Positions 15,001 through 30,000 are shown, counted from the first letter of the stretch. The stretch: 64,000 nucleotides of DNA from Apostichopus japonicus (GCF_037975245.1 NC_092572.1:18437989-18501988), one strand, 5' to 3'. The notes: generated by a model not told the origin, from the sequence alone. Numbers and translations: made by a program.

Positions 15001-18000
15001 TCACTTTGGCTTATGACTCTCAGTCTGCAGTCGATCTCGATTTCACTATTAACATTTTTTAAGGTTGTGCTTTCACTTGATAGAAGATAACAATGTCACT
15101 AACATTCCATAATAGTAGTCTTTCTAAGTTACAAGATGCTGTCTGTCTTGGCTTTGTTGTAACATGAATTATTAATCCAATACACAGGTCCTGTTATCTT
15201 TCTTCTCTAAGTGACAACTGTATATTACTACAAATGTGATTGATGTGTACTTTTCTCTAACTGATTATCTAGAATTAATTGAGAGGCAAACAAGATAATA
15301 AAGTCATTGCAATACAAACAAACAATTTTAGTGTGTGTTTGTTGCAGTTTTTAAGGCTGTAGTTTGTAAAACCACCATAATTGCCACTCAAGGTGAGATC
15401 TGCCATACATTATTACAATCAGCTTCAGTTGATGAGAACCATTCTGTTATACAAACTTCTAAGCTTGGAAATAAGTCTGTTTTGTTTTATCTGTTAACAA
15501 GCACAATAGTATTGAGAAGCTATGGATACTTTAGCAATGCTTTCTAATTGTTGCTTGTTATCTTCACAATAACCATCACTATTACCGGTTTCAATTGATT
15601 TCACTAACTGGTGAATGATTACATTTCAGAACCTTTAACAGTTCTAATTTCATACTCCATTTGCCATGTATATCCCTTCTAATTGGTTACCACAATTTGA
15701 AGAAAAGTTTAATAACCAATTATAGGCCTACACAAAATAACAATGTCTGATCTTGGTCTCTTAATTACTAATTAATGCTAAACTTTACCAAACATAGAAA
15801 AAAAAGAGCTTCTCTTTTCCTTCCCCTATCCTTTTCTTTATAAAACAATGTGTGCACATTTAGCAACTTAATTCTCCAGACGTGCAGTGTACCAACAAGT
15901 CTAACTTTCACTAAAGCTGTAATGATAGACAAATTGGTAGACAGATCCTATACAATTTCTTGTGAAAAACTTGGCAAGAGTTCAAGGTAAGTGTCAGTCA
16001 GTCCTACATACATCCTATATTCCTTAAATAATTCCGGCAATTCCAGTAACATCTTTCTGAATATTAACAATGAAACATCTGGGAAGTCCTTTCAACAAAC
16101 AAGATGTAACACATATATCACATATCCAGGCCTTCAAATAAAACACCATATTAAACCTATACATTGTTACATCAAGGCAATGTGTCACTTGGAATCTGAT
16201 TGATCAAATAAATGTACCAATATACACAGCAGGGAATAATAAAGTGTTTCATTATTTATGTAGCAGTTGAGAAAGCTCTGAATTTGGTCTTCAAAAATAG
16301 TCTGGTTCCTGTTTACGAAAACTGCTATCTTGCACTTGCTTGGATAGCATTTTCTATGTGATACCAGATAGAATAAACAGAACTTTTTGTTTGACTAACG
16401 TTAGACGCCAAACAGTGGCAACACTATTAAGTAATAACTAATGCTCGTCTCTCAATTCTGCCAGTCATGATGAAAGAACATGGGATAAGGTTCACACTGT
16501 TCAGAAAAAAGTTTCAAACAGTGCATCTGTCTCTGGTTGTACTTGCTCGAAACTGAAACCAACATTTCCTGTCATGTCTACTTCAACATAAACTACTACA
16601 TACTTTATCAAGTAACTATGACAAACCAGCACAAAATCCTCTCTTATGACTGAACTTTAAGAAAAGCACAATGACATATGTCCAACACCTTATGCCTTGT
16701 GCCATGAACACAATTCAAATTTGGAAGTTAATTCTATTAAACTATTTAATGACAACTTATGATTTTGTCTAACCTGGACAAGCAACTGAATCAGTTGCCT
16801 GAGATGAATCTGTGCATGTACAAGTTATAACACCAGGAACGTTGGCTACAGTAGAGCCAGCACCAGGATTACATGTCACGGTTACTGCATCTCCATTAGG
16901 ATCTGTACAGGAAGGTGTTGTGAACTGAAGGAAGAATTGGTTATTAAATGCAACGCTATTGAAATCCGTTGGACAGGGCCCAATTTGTGGAGGAGAGTTC
17001 ACAGCTGTAAAGAAATGAAAGGTTTGACTTTACTGTTGGAGAAAATCATATTTAACTGTTGTGAAAGCTTGAAAACCCTTGAATTATTTAAGTTACAGTG
17101 GCAAAGAGGACATGATTAACTTAAACACAGCTGTCTGTACATGCTGCATAATATCAAAGACTAGCTATGTTACACCAAAGGCCAAAGAATACTTTTACTT
17201 TCTTTTGGCATCAATCTTACAGCAGACTGTTTAGCCAATAAAAACTCTGATAGATTCCATAGTGTGGACCTACAATACATTCCTAGCAGACTCCAATAAA
17301 TATATACTTCTTTTAATAGCTACTTAGCACAAAGATTCATGCCAAACCTTGTTAATTTATTGAATTCTGAAATGCAACCTTGGTGAAGACTAAGAGATAG
17401 ATCTATCATACTAAAAGTTAAGGAACATGTTAACAAATATTTGATATCCCATATAAGTGATATGGTATTGCTTCAAAATGACATGAGACACTTTCACTTT
17501 CTTTGCTATAATCATATATATGCTCACACACCTATTCAATGTAGATGAAGCACTGTGGTGAATCAAGTCAATAATAAGATACCAATCATGCAAATTATCT
17601 GTGTCAATTATGGATATGGAACTTACTTAGCACAGTGACAACAAATGTACAGGAATCAGTCAGACCTCCACTGTCAGTGCAAGTACATACAACTGTGTTT
17701 GAACCAGCATTAAATGGAGATCCAGATGATGGTGTGCAGGTAGCAAGGAAGTTAGCTTGTTGATTGTCTACACACTGTGGAGTATTGAACGGTGCAGTAG
17801 TTGATGTACTCAGTGGTGGTGCTGTTACAGAGAAGTCTGCAGGACACTGGACAGTAGGAGGTTGGTTCACTTCATAGAGAAAGATAAACAGGGGAAATGA
17901 AAGCCAAGATTGAATTTTGAATTTGTGTCCCCATTAAAAGCTTAACTAACATAACCTGGAGAGCCCATACCGAAATAAACCATGAAGCCAACCCTCTCAA

Positions 18001-21000
18001 TCCTCAAGAGGTTTATAGAAAGTTACAACTTGCTTAGTGATTCCTGGTGTAGCCTTTGCAAAGGAGTCAAACACAATCATAACTTACAAATAAACAGTCT
18101 CATAAATGTGACAAATGACCCCATCTTTGCAACAGTCCCATTGCAATGATGAATACAAATTTAGGAATGAAGTGTTTCTGAAGGAATGAAAGTAATCAAG
18201 TAAGAATTCAACACTTACCTGGACAAGCAACTGAATCAGATGCCTGAGATGAATCTGTGCATATACAAGTTATAACACCAGGAAAGTTGGCTACAGTAGA
18301 GCCAGTAGCAGGATTACATGTCACTGTTACTGCATTTCCATCAGGATCTGAACAGGAAGGTGTTGTGAACTGAACGAAGAATTGGTTTCCATTTGGGATA
18401 GTCGTAAAATCCGTTGGACAGGACCCAATTTGTGGAGGAGAGTTCACAGCTGTAAAGAAATAAAAGGTTTGTCAGAAAAAGCAGCAGCTAAAAGAAGGAA
18501 CAATAAGAAAGGCTACAATGTTCACCTTTCTTTAAGACATGACTTTAAAAGTAAAAAAATAGCTAGCACAACCAAATTCAAGTAAATAATCAAACAGTTC
18601 AAAGCACTGAAACTCATATGACTGAAAATTAGATACAAAATTTGTCATAAGAAAATAATTCAAAAGCAATACTGCAGTCAGGCACAATCAAAACCAAAGA
18701 TATCTGTCATATAGGCCAAAGATGATTGTTGAATTTGTGTCTCCTTTCAAAGCTAAACCAACATAACCTGTGTAGCCCATACCAAAATAAAATACAAATT
18801 TAAAAATGTACGAAACTGTCTCAGTCCTTATTTCATTGTCAGAAAAAAAAAAGATCAGAAAGCCAATTGGCTTTATATATCATGGGTCTTTATGGAGCTA
18901 GACCTTGCTTAGTGATACCTTGTGTCAAGGCCAACATTCAGTGACAATCTTTGTTTTCACAATAAGCACACAACTATAAAAGCAGTCTAGTAACATTTTT
19001 AAGAAAAGTATGTCATCTGTAATATCAAATGGTTTTAGTACACCCTCCATACTCTCAGAATTACAAGGTATTTTTTAAACTACAAAATTTGATTGCTTGG
19101 CACTCTGCTTTTTTAATTCAAATGATCCAGCTGAATTATTTCAACAAAAGCCATAGAGTTTGATACAGATCGATAATGGGCCTTGGTGAAATATACTCCT
19201 GAAAGGGCAGTAGAGTCTGGGAGGGGTGAGGTGTGCCAGGGTGTACTCCTAGTTTATTGCAAAACTTCATTTCCCATTTTGTTAATGACATGTATCCTTT
19301 GTCAATATTGTAAAACAAAAGTTATGAAAAATTAAGAAAATTCTTTTCATAAATTGCTTTTTTATTGGAAATTAAGAAAACCATTATTATAGGATGCCAT
19401 TTTAAACAATGTCAATATAGGCATACTAAAGTGACTATAGAGAGAAAATGAAAAGTTGACTTGGAAAGCCCAGTATTCCAGTATTTATCGTTTGGTACCT
19501 TGACCTCTGTTGACTTCAAATGACATTGACCTCCACCAACTTCAATAGCATTTTTGTATTAAATTTATAAGGTTAGTACATACCACATATTATGATCATC
19601 CACCCCATACTTATTGAGTTATTATGTTTCTAAGACAAAGCTTCTCACAATAACAACTCCGCACAGCACTACACACACACTATCACCATTGCATAGATTC
19701 CCTTTGCCTTTTGACAAGGAATCAATATCCCAAGCAGCAAACACTGGAACCAGTTAACAGACATTAATTAAAGTAAAATGTTGAGGAAGTACAACATGCA
19801 AATGAAATCATGCTTTGACTAAAGTAAAAAACTCAGAATTCTAAGTGCTTCTGAAGAAAGGGTCATTTTGATGTATATACAAAGTATATGGCACACTATG
19901 GGAGCAAATACTTAATATCATCACTTGAATTGTGAATGTGCAAGGTGACAGTGTTCCAGACTCTGTGCTTACATGTATCAATTTATATTACACTTGAAGC
20001 ACAAGGCTAGCAGAAATTGTGCTTTTTAATTACTTCCATGGAATGCATCTACTTCCAAATGCAACTTTGCAGAAAAACACTTATTACCATATGATACATG
20101 CATTACTTGCTCTGTTAAACACAGGGAACTGTTGCTTTCAGCAGGCAATATCGAGGCAAAGCTGCATCAAACTCATGTCAATGTTGTTTCTGCTGCAATG
20201 AATACAGCAGCTGGTATTAAACATTCTGCAAATCAGCAGGCTTGGTTAGCTAAAGAGATATAGAACCTACTATGAAGTGTGAGTGGAAAGATTGAAAAAG
20301 TGTACAATGATGTCTAAAACCAAGTTAACTAGTCTTTCTACCTAAAATAGAGAGATAAACTTCATCAAACCTCTCTTTATCATGACTTCAAAGTTATCTT
20401 CCTCGTTTCAATTTATCATGCATTCCATTTGTTCTTCCTTTAATCAAAATAGAAGCTGTCTGCAATTTACACAATCACCGTTTCTGGAGCACTCTTACAC
20501 TTGTTAATAACAAAAATATGTGAGGGAATATCGTGCTCCCGCATATATTTGCCAAGTTAATCTTGCACATTCTTCTCGCAAAGTGATAAACCATTGACCT
20601 GATACTGCTTCTTAGCATGGTAATGTAATGACCATCCCTATTAAGCCTAATATCTATTATCCGCAAATTGGTCTGCCTGTTGTTTAGTACCTCAAACACG
20701 CTAGTTTGACTGCTGTTTGTAAACATACACAACTACTTTTTATTCGCTTTCTCTTCAAAAGTACAGAGCATTGCTGAGCAAGTTGAGCTCTAAAGGTAAG
20801 TAAGGTAAGACCTTGCTTTCCTGTTCAGTGATCTCGAGGTCAGGTATTCAGCACAGGGTCTAATGTAAACATGTGGAGATTCAAAATTAATTAATTTTGT
20901 TTATAATGCTGAACACCGAGCAAACAGCCTGATCTGCAAAGTCAATGTAGCCTTTACAGTGTTTCTCCCTAAAATGAGGAATAAGACCTCCAGGCTTTTG

Positions 21001-24000
21001 GCTATAGACAGCGTATATAGCCCTGGTGGTTTTTAATACAGATCAGGCTTGGGTCCAGTTGATCACCTAGATGGAGATACATACAGCAATGGATACAAAA
21101 GTTGTTGGGAAAGCTAAAGGTTATGCTGCAAGATAGATTCAAAAACATTAAAAAGTGATCCTGGTGTCTGTTTAATGGAACAAAGAGTCCAACTCAGTGC
21201 TCTGTCATACTTCTTGACTCAAATCTAGTCATCTTGCCTATAGAATAAACAAGTACAGTGAAAAACATTCTCAAATAGCTTGGTATTTCAAGAGAAATGA
21301 TTTTTTTTCTATAGAGTAGTTCAGAGGTCTCCTGTTTATGTTCATCATCCATGACCTGAAACAAATTCAAAACAACAAAGTATATATTCCTAAGATTTAC
21401 AGCTTGAGAAAAAAATTAGATTTAAAAGACTCCAGTGACCCAAATTTTTCAATGGTAGAAACTTGGATGTGACTTCACAGATTTACACTGCTTCCAGAGA
21501 TCAAATCTTGGTTGAACTGCAAGACTGTATAATAAGTCTACAAACAGGTTCCAAGTCATTCAAACTCTATTAAAACTGGTACTACTTTGGTCCACTCTTC
21601 GTACCAAAGATTGGCTAGAGATCAAGAGTACGCCACTTGAAGTAAAACAATGAGTGCATTTGACCTTTGAATTGATTCATTAGTTGTTAGCACTGATGAT
21701 TCTAATTAAGTTCACTGCTCTCCATCCTGGACGTTGAAGTTACTCTATTCAGAATTAAATTCAGACAATAACACTATGGTGTTGTAGTGTGTTTTTTTTT
21801 GTGGGGGGGGCATAATTTGAAGAAAACATAAAAGTATTCAGAACTGTTCTTTTAAATATAATATATCGTAAGAGGCAGGTCCCTTCATTCAGTTATTGTG
21901 AAATGATCATCAAAGTCAAAAGGGTGACTCACACTGAAGGTTAAAGTGAAAGTTTCAGAAGAACTATGACTGGAGGGTGGTGAGATGACAACATGATGGA
22001 AACAAATTAGTTTGGGTAATGATGATAGTAGAAAGTTATAGAGGTATTTACAATTCACTTGCACTTGGAATGTGCAAGATGTTGATAGAAATCCACTGTC
22101 TGTGCACACACATGTAACATCTGTGCTCCCTACAGGAAATGTTGTACCGCTAGGCAGGGTGCAACTAGAAGTTACAAAACCATCTTGTGTATCCGTGCAA
22201 ACTGGCAAGGTATAAAATGCATTAGCTGAACCACTGCCAGGAGGTGCATTGACAGTCACATCTGGACAGCTTTGGAAAGTTGGAGCAGTGTTGGCTGCAA
22301 CAACTAAATTAAATGAAAGGAAAATCATGAAAATTTCATAAACATTGTCTCCCTTAGTGGTGCATCAAGAAAATGTTGTTGTGTAATGATGAGGTCTACA
22401 TCACCTCAAGTGAAAATAAACTATCAAATATTAAAAGTAGATTGTAGACTTCAGCAGGACTATACATTTTTTTCAGTAAGTACAGAACGCACTTAGAAGA
22501 TGAAGGAATCTGAACTACATTGTGTTCATCTGAACATCTAGTCTTATTCCATTATTAAGCTAGCACATTCTGTGTAATAAATGGCTCAGTCTGCTCTCAG
22601 ATTCATGCAGAGGTGAAGAATAAAATATATTGAGACTGTCCTCTTCTTCAAAATAAAGATGAAGTCTTTAACTCTGGAAAAAAATAAGTTTATTACTCGA
22701 GCAGCCAAAGAAAATTACATTGTATTAGTATGAACACCAACTACAGTACATGTTTGAACTCTCAAGTAGGAATGAAGTTTTCTATAATAAATGAGCCTTA
22801 AGAGAAATGCACTATTTGGCAACATGAAGAAAATGTATTAGTTTAAGTAATGATGATAGGAAATAGCAGAAGTATTTACAATTCACTTGCACTTGGAATG
22901 TGCAAGATGTTGATAGTAATCCACTGTCTGTGCACACACATGTAACATCTGTGCTCCCCACAGGAAATGTTGTACCGCTAGGCAGGGTGCAACTAGAAGT
23001 TACAAAACCATCTTGTGTATCCGTGCAAACTGGCAAGGTATAGAATGCATTAGCTGAACCGCTGCCAGGAGGTGCATTGACAGTCACATCTGGACAGCTT
23101 TGGAAAGCTGGAGCAGTGTTAGCTACAACAACTAAAGTAAATAAAATGAAAATCATGGCAACACTGTAGTCAAGGTCCGTAACACTGGAGCAGCTATAAA
23201 AGTGAAGGCTATAGTTACTCAAATGTATATAAATTATCCTGGTGAAGTAAATGCACTGTAGTCCTTCTGCAGGACTACAGTGAAGATGACAACATGCAAA
23301 TTAGTACCAGAAAGCCACATGGCTTTGTTATTCCTTTCCATATAGTTCTACATATCTGACTTATATTGGGCAAGAACTTGAGTAAACTTTGTCCAAGTAT
23401 TAAGAGAGAACCAGACAAGATAAGAGATGTACATCCATCTCTTATTGGTAGCACTCACTTGTAGGCATTGACCAATTAATGCACTGGTGAGGATTTTACA
23501 GTATAGACATTTTATTCCAAAGTGTTTCAATATCCAGAAAGAACAGTTATCCAAGGTGATAAATAGACACATGAGAGTATGAGAGTATAAACATGACATT
23601 GTTTAAACACTGTGAAATATTTTTACAACTAACTGCCAAAGCCATCTAATATAAATCACAGAAAACAAGGCCAGTTTTGAGACCATTTGAGATAACCTGT
23701 TATCCCCTTGAGCCAATTTTGAGATAACCTGTTGACCCCTTGAAGCTCCATGTGTGAAAACTGATCAGGGCCACTAAAGTCTGTTTGCAGCACCCAACAC
23801 AAGGGTATCAACTACAGGAAGATTTCAAGTCCTGGATGATACAGTTAAAGATGACTTTAGATCTATTTTACATTGGGCCTGTTCACTGAACTGAACTAAA
23901 ATGTGACCAAATTTTGTTCACCAAAACAAAATCATAGCATAGTAGAACTCACAGACTAATTGTAGCTTTGATTTAAGAGTTAACATCTTTACAAGGATTA

Positions 24001-27000
24001 CATATTTTGACAAATGTTGATTTCATGTGACCTTCGACCTCTACCAATTTTAATAGGGATCTTGCACTTACTAAGCTGGTTATACACAGTGGCGTAGGAA
24101 GGTACTTATGAGTGGGGGGGGGGGGGGCTGAAGACTGATGGCCGACCTGGGAGAGGGGTCTAAGGGGAGAGGGTGTCCCCCTCCCATTTGGATTTTTTTG
24201 CATTTCCAGGTGGCCTCAGATGCAATTTGGTGCAATATAGCACACTTCAACCCACCCACTCCATTTTGTATATAATTTTGCATTTTCACCTGGCCTTAAG
24301 ATGCAATTTGGTGCTCCAAATGAGATTTTTTTCTCATTTGGAAATGAAAAAGGGGTTTTCTGACTTGCAAAGCGGGGGGGGGGGGCAGAATGATACTTCC
24401 GCCCCTCCATATTTTTCACTGGGGGGGCTGGCGCCCCCCAGCCCCGCCGGTTCATACGCCCTTGGTTATACATACTACGTATGAAGTTCCACATAACTGT
24501 ACTTTTTGAATTATAATGTTTACAAGCTTTTACAGACTTTGACTTATGTTGACCACAAATGACATTTGACCTCCACCAATTTCAATAGGGTTCTTGTACT
24601 CAAAAAGACAGATTCACATATCAAGTATGAAGTTAATCCACCATAAACTGTTTATGGTGTTAACAAGCAAGTGTCACTTGAGACTGCCCTCCTTTTTCAA
24701 TTGCAATACTAAGTCCTTAACTATAATATATGATAATGCTACCAGAACAGCCAAACTGTCCTAGCCGGCCTACACACAGCTGCAAATCACTACAAATTTG
24801 TCAATAGGAACACTAACTGTTTGAAGCCTTAAAGCAAAAAGTGAGGTATGTGCATGTGAGAGAGAACAAAAATGTTAAATATAGGAAATTGAATGTGCAA
24901 AGTATGCAAGTTGTTTAATTTGATGATTCTCAATGGAAATGTTACTTTGCAACATGAAGAAAATGCACAAGAAATGTATATTAGAACAAATATTAACTGA
25001 AGGTGATGAGATAGCAACATGATGGAAACAATTAGTTTAAAGTAATGATAGCAGAAAATTGCAGAAGTATTTACAATTCACTTGCACTTGGAATGTACAA
25101 GATGTTGATAGTAATCCACTGTCTGTGCACACACATGTAACATCTGTGCTCCCTACAGGAAATGTTGTACCACTAGGTGGGTTGCATGTGGAAATGACAA
25201 AAATGTCTTGTGTATCTATACAAAATGGTAATGTATAGGATACATCAGTTGAACCACTTCCAGGGGGTGCATTGGCAGTCACATCTGGGCAGCTTTGGAA
25301 AGTTGGAGCAGTGTTAGCTGCAACAACTAAATGAAATGAAAATCATGAAAATTTCATAAACATTGTCTCCCTTAGTGGTGCATCATTAAATAGTCTTTGT
25401 GCAACATGAAGAAAATGTATTAGTTTAAGTAATGATGATAGAGAATTGTAGAAGTATTTACAATTCACTTGCACTTGGAATGTGCACAATGTCGGTTGTG
25501 ATCCACTGTCTGTGCACACACATGTAACATCTGTGCTCCCTACAGAAAATATTGTACCGCTCGGCAGTGTGCAACTAGAAGTTAAAACACCATCTTGTAT
25601 ATCTGTGCAAACTGGCAAGGAATAGAATGCACTAGCTGAACCGCTGCCAGGAGGTGCATTGACAGTCACATCTGGACAGCTTTGGAAAGCTGGAGCAGTG
25701 TTAGCTACAGCAATTTAAGCAAATTAAATTAAAACGATCAATAATATTGTTCTCATGGTTCTTTAAGTCAGGAATTTTATCTCCTAGAGCCCTGTGTAAT
25801 GGTGTGCTCTGTATCCACTGAAATCAAACAAACAATGAACGAGAATCAAATGTCCTTCAGTAACCCTCAAAGGTGGATTGCAACATGTAACAGGTTATTT
25901 TTTTGTGTGCTCAATGCAGATTGTCAATCTGACATAAATGTTTGTATCACAGATTCATCTTACATTCTAAACAAAGAATTAACTATTAAGATTGATGTTT
26001 GACTACAGAAATAACAACAGATACATTGTTTTTTCACTTGACTTGATTTAGCTGCACCTGTGAAAGAAACAATGTCAAGGGCAGTGTGGTCAAGTGGTTA
26101 AGCAGTGGACTTGTGATCTAAGGATTACAGGTTCGAGCCCTGGCCAGATCATTGCGTTGTGTCCTTGGGCAAGTAGCTTTATCTCCATTGCCTCTCTTCA
26201 CCCAGGTGTATAAATGGGGACTTGCGAGGTAACTTGTAAATATAGTTGTGTGCGCCGGTTTGTGGCTGCACCCTTTGGGAAAGTCCCCCGGGGGACACGT
26301 GGTTGTGGTGCGCTGTGGTGCCCCAGGGGAGAGATTGATTGAATTGTGCACACTTTGGTGTGTCAAGTTACCAATGACCAGGGTTGTAAAGTCGTGTGAG
26401 AGGGCCTTGGCCCTGAACAAGACTGTAAACCTAAATAATAAATAAAAATAAAATAAATAATAAATGAAAATACTACCATAAATAGTATGTTCTTGTCCTG
26501 TCTCACTGCAAGCAGTATACCCATTCAGCCAAATTGTTCTCTTTCTGCACAATATGCTAAATACATTTAAATTTCTTATTTACAATTTAAGAAAGGAAAA
26601 ATACAGTTTGACCTCAATATGAGTCATATATTTTTACAACTAAAGCTCATTTAGAATTGGTAGGCAACTCATAATCTACCGATAGTCTTAGCCTTTGCTG
26701 ATACTCTAAGTTCTGTTCTCTTGAAGTAACTTTTGTGAGTGTAACCAAACCAAATGTATTTTGATATTCTCTTTTTTTACTTATTTATTTTTATTTATGT
26801 GTTTTTTTTTGGGGGGGGGGGGATGAGAGAGGAGGTGTTTCTTTATTTTCCTATTTGAAATGAAACTGAAGCCAAATTGATTACACCTTTATCAGATTTC
26901 AGGATGAATTCTTCATAATAAATCTATTACTAATAGCTTTGATAATGCTATGTGTTAAAACAATGCTACTGTAAATGTCCAATGAAAAAAAAAAGACAAA

Positions 27001-30000
27001 AATATCATCCAATATGTGAAAAAGTCTAAATGAGTTATGCTAACTTTAGGCAAACTATTAGAGAAGGTTGTTAATTAAATCTTTGATGATTGTGGTACTA
27101 CATGATCAAGTCATGTTAACTTAAGACCATCGCGCACTGCCCATATTGATCAACCAGACTGTCATCATGTAGGAAATGGTGGATAGTTTGGCAGTGTGGC
27201 CAAGACTACAACTGATCAAGAGTACTGGGGGAAATTTATGCATAAAGCCTCAATTAGTATTCTAGTTTTAATAAGAAGATTGTGCTTCCACCTCAACGCA
27301 GAGATCTGGATAAACAAGATATAAGAACAAATGAAATTTATAATTGGATTTAACTCTAAAAGTTTCATAGTGTTTAATCATGGGACCAATGATCCCAATG
27401 TCCTCAACTAATTCCCATGACTAAAGAAGACAAAATGAAATTCAATGAGATTATATGTCACCCAAGTTTTGTTTATTCTTACCTACAAACACATTGAAGT
27501 TACAGAAATCTGATGAGCCAAGATTATCTGAGCAAACACATGTAACAGGAGTAGTAGTTCCTGCTTGGAAAGTGCTTCCAGCTGGAGGGTTGCAAGTAAC
27601 TGCTAGACCACCCTGTTCAGCATCATTACAAGTGGGGGATGTTGTAAAACTGTTGACAGTGCCAACTGGACAACCAGACAACACAGGTGCATTGTTTGCA
27701 GCTGCTGAATGAACAAAAAAAACACAACTTGAAGAATTGTGAAATAAATGAGATTATTTGATGTTTAAAGTAGAAAGCAGCCTTATTTTCTGAATTCCAC
27801 TTTTGTATTTTCAGATTATTCATTTGAATTGTATGCATAAAGCCTCAATTAGTATTCTAGTATTAATAAGAAGATTGTGCTTCCATCTCAACGCATAAAT
27901 CTGTATAAACAAGAAATAGTAACAAGTGAAATTTATAATTGGATATAACCCCAACAGTTTCATAGTGTTTAATCATGTGACCAATGATCCCTAATGTCCT
28001 CAACTAATTCCCTTGACTAAAGAAGCCAAAACCTCAATTAGTATTCTAGTATTAATAAGAAGATTGTGCTTCCATCTCAACGCAGAGTAAGGATAAACAA
28101 GATATAAGAACAAATGAAATTTATTATTGGATATAACCTCAATAGTTTCATAGTGTTTAATCATGTGACCAATGATCCCAATGTCCTCAACTAATTCCCA
28201 TGACTAAAGAAGACAAAATGAAATTCAATGAGATTATATGTCACCCAAGTTTTGTTTATTCTTACCTACAAACACATTGAAGTTACAGAAATCTGATGAG
28301 CCAAGATTATCTGAGCAAACACATGTAACAGGAGTAGTAGTTCCTGCTTGGAAAGTGCTTCCAGCTGGAGGGTTGCAAGTAACTGCTAGACCACCCTGTT
28401 CAGCATCATTACAAGTGGGGGATGTTGTAAAACTGTTGACAGTGCCAACTGGACAACCAGACAACACAGGTGCATTGTTTGCAGCTGCTGAATGAACAAA
28501 AAAAACACAACTTGAAGAATTGTGAAATAAATGAGATTATTTGATGTTTAAAGTAGAAAGCAGCCTTATTTTCTGAATTCCACTTTTGTATTTTCAGATT
28601 ATTCATTTGAATTGTATGCATAAAGCCTCAATTAGTATTCTAGTATTAATAAGAAGATTGTGCTTCCATCTCAACGCATAAATCTGTATAAACAAGAAAT
28701 AGTAACAAGTGAAATTTATAATTGGATATAACCCCAACAGTTTCATAGTGTTTAATCATGTGACCAATGATCCCTAATGTCCTCAACTAATTCCCTTGAC
28801 TAAAGAAGCCAAAACCTCAATTAGTATTCTAGTATTAATAAGAAGATTGTGCTTCCATCTCAACGCAGAGTAAGGATAAACAAGATATAAGAACAAATGA
28901 AATTTATTATTGGATATAACCTCAATAGTTTCATAGTGTTTAATCATGTGACCAATGATCCCCAATGTCCTCAACTAATTCCCTTGACTAAAGAAGACAA
29001 AATGAAATTCAATGAGATTATATGTCACCCAAGTCTTGTATATTCTTACCTACAAACACATTGAAGTTACAGAAATCTGATGCGCCAAGATTATCTGAGC
29101 AAAAGCATGTAACAGGAGTAGTAGTTCCTGCTTGGAAAGTGCTTCCAGCTGCAGGGTTGCAATTGACTGTTAGAGTACCTTGTTCAGCATCATTACAAGT
29201 GGGGGATGTTGTGAAACTGTTGACAGTGCCAACTGGACAACCAGACAACACAGGTGCATTGTTTGCAGCTGCTGAATGAACAAAAAAAAACACAGCTTGA
29301 AGAATTGTCAAATAAATGAGATTATTTGATGTTAAAAGTAGAAAGCAGCCTTATTTTCTGAGTTCCACTTTTGTTTTTTCAGATTATTCATTTGAAATTT
29401 ATGCATAAAGCCTCATTTAGTATTCTAGTATTAATAAGAAGATTGTGCTTCCATCTCAATGCACAGATCTGGATAAACAAAATATTATAACAAATGAAAT
29501 TTATAATTGGATATAACCCCAATAGTTTCATAGTGTTTAATCATGTGACCAATGATCCCCAATGTCCTCAACTAATTCCCTTGACTAAAGAAGACAAAAT
29601 GAAATTCAATGAGATTATACGTCACCCAAGTCTTGTATATTCTTACCTACAAACACATTGAAGTTACAGAAATCTGATGAGCCAAGATTATCTGAGCAAA
29701 AGCATGTAACAGGAGTAGTAGTTCCTGCTTGGAAAGTGCTTCCAGCTGCAGGGTTGCAATTGACTGTTAGAGTACCTTGTTCAGCATCATTACAAGTGGG
29801 GGATGTTGTGAAACTGTTGACAGTGCCAACTGGACAACCAGACAACACAGGTGCATTGTTTGCAGTTGCTGAATGAACAAAAAAAAAACACAGCTTGAAG
29901 AATTGTCAAATAAATGAGATTATTTGATGTTAAAAGTAGAAAGCAGCCTTATTTTCTGAGTTCCACTTTTGTTTTTTCAGATTATTCATTTGAAATTTAT

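Larger units (their letters stand above)
1..17911. repeat. Three ~6.1 kb tandem genomic duplications, each with exons b2-a2-b1-a1
   Basis: The word ctggccataacag recurs at about 5, 6077 and 12231. Exon order, intron sequence and intronic relics follow the same order in each copy. Copy-to-copy offsets are about 6072 and 6154 bp. The third copy stops matching at about 17911, just after exon 18, where it jumps into sequence like 13520 onward. The differences I see are scattered base changes and short indels, including in exons. Confidence 0.9.

Noticed and set aside
22052-22330. Possible alternative first exon with a signal peptide (IFLSFNLVVAA before exon 16)
   Set aside because: The hydrophobic residues come from the TTTAGTTGTTGCAG acceptor tract, and the same pattern is seen before other C exons.
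26118-26552. 144-codon minus-strand frame
   Set aside because: It lies across the SINE and is its complement.
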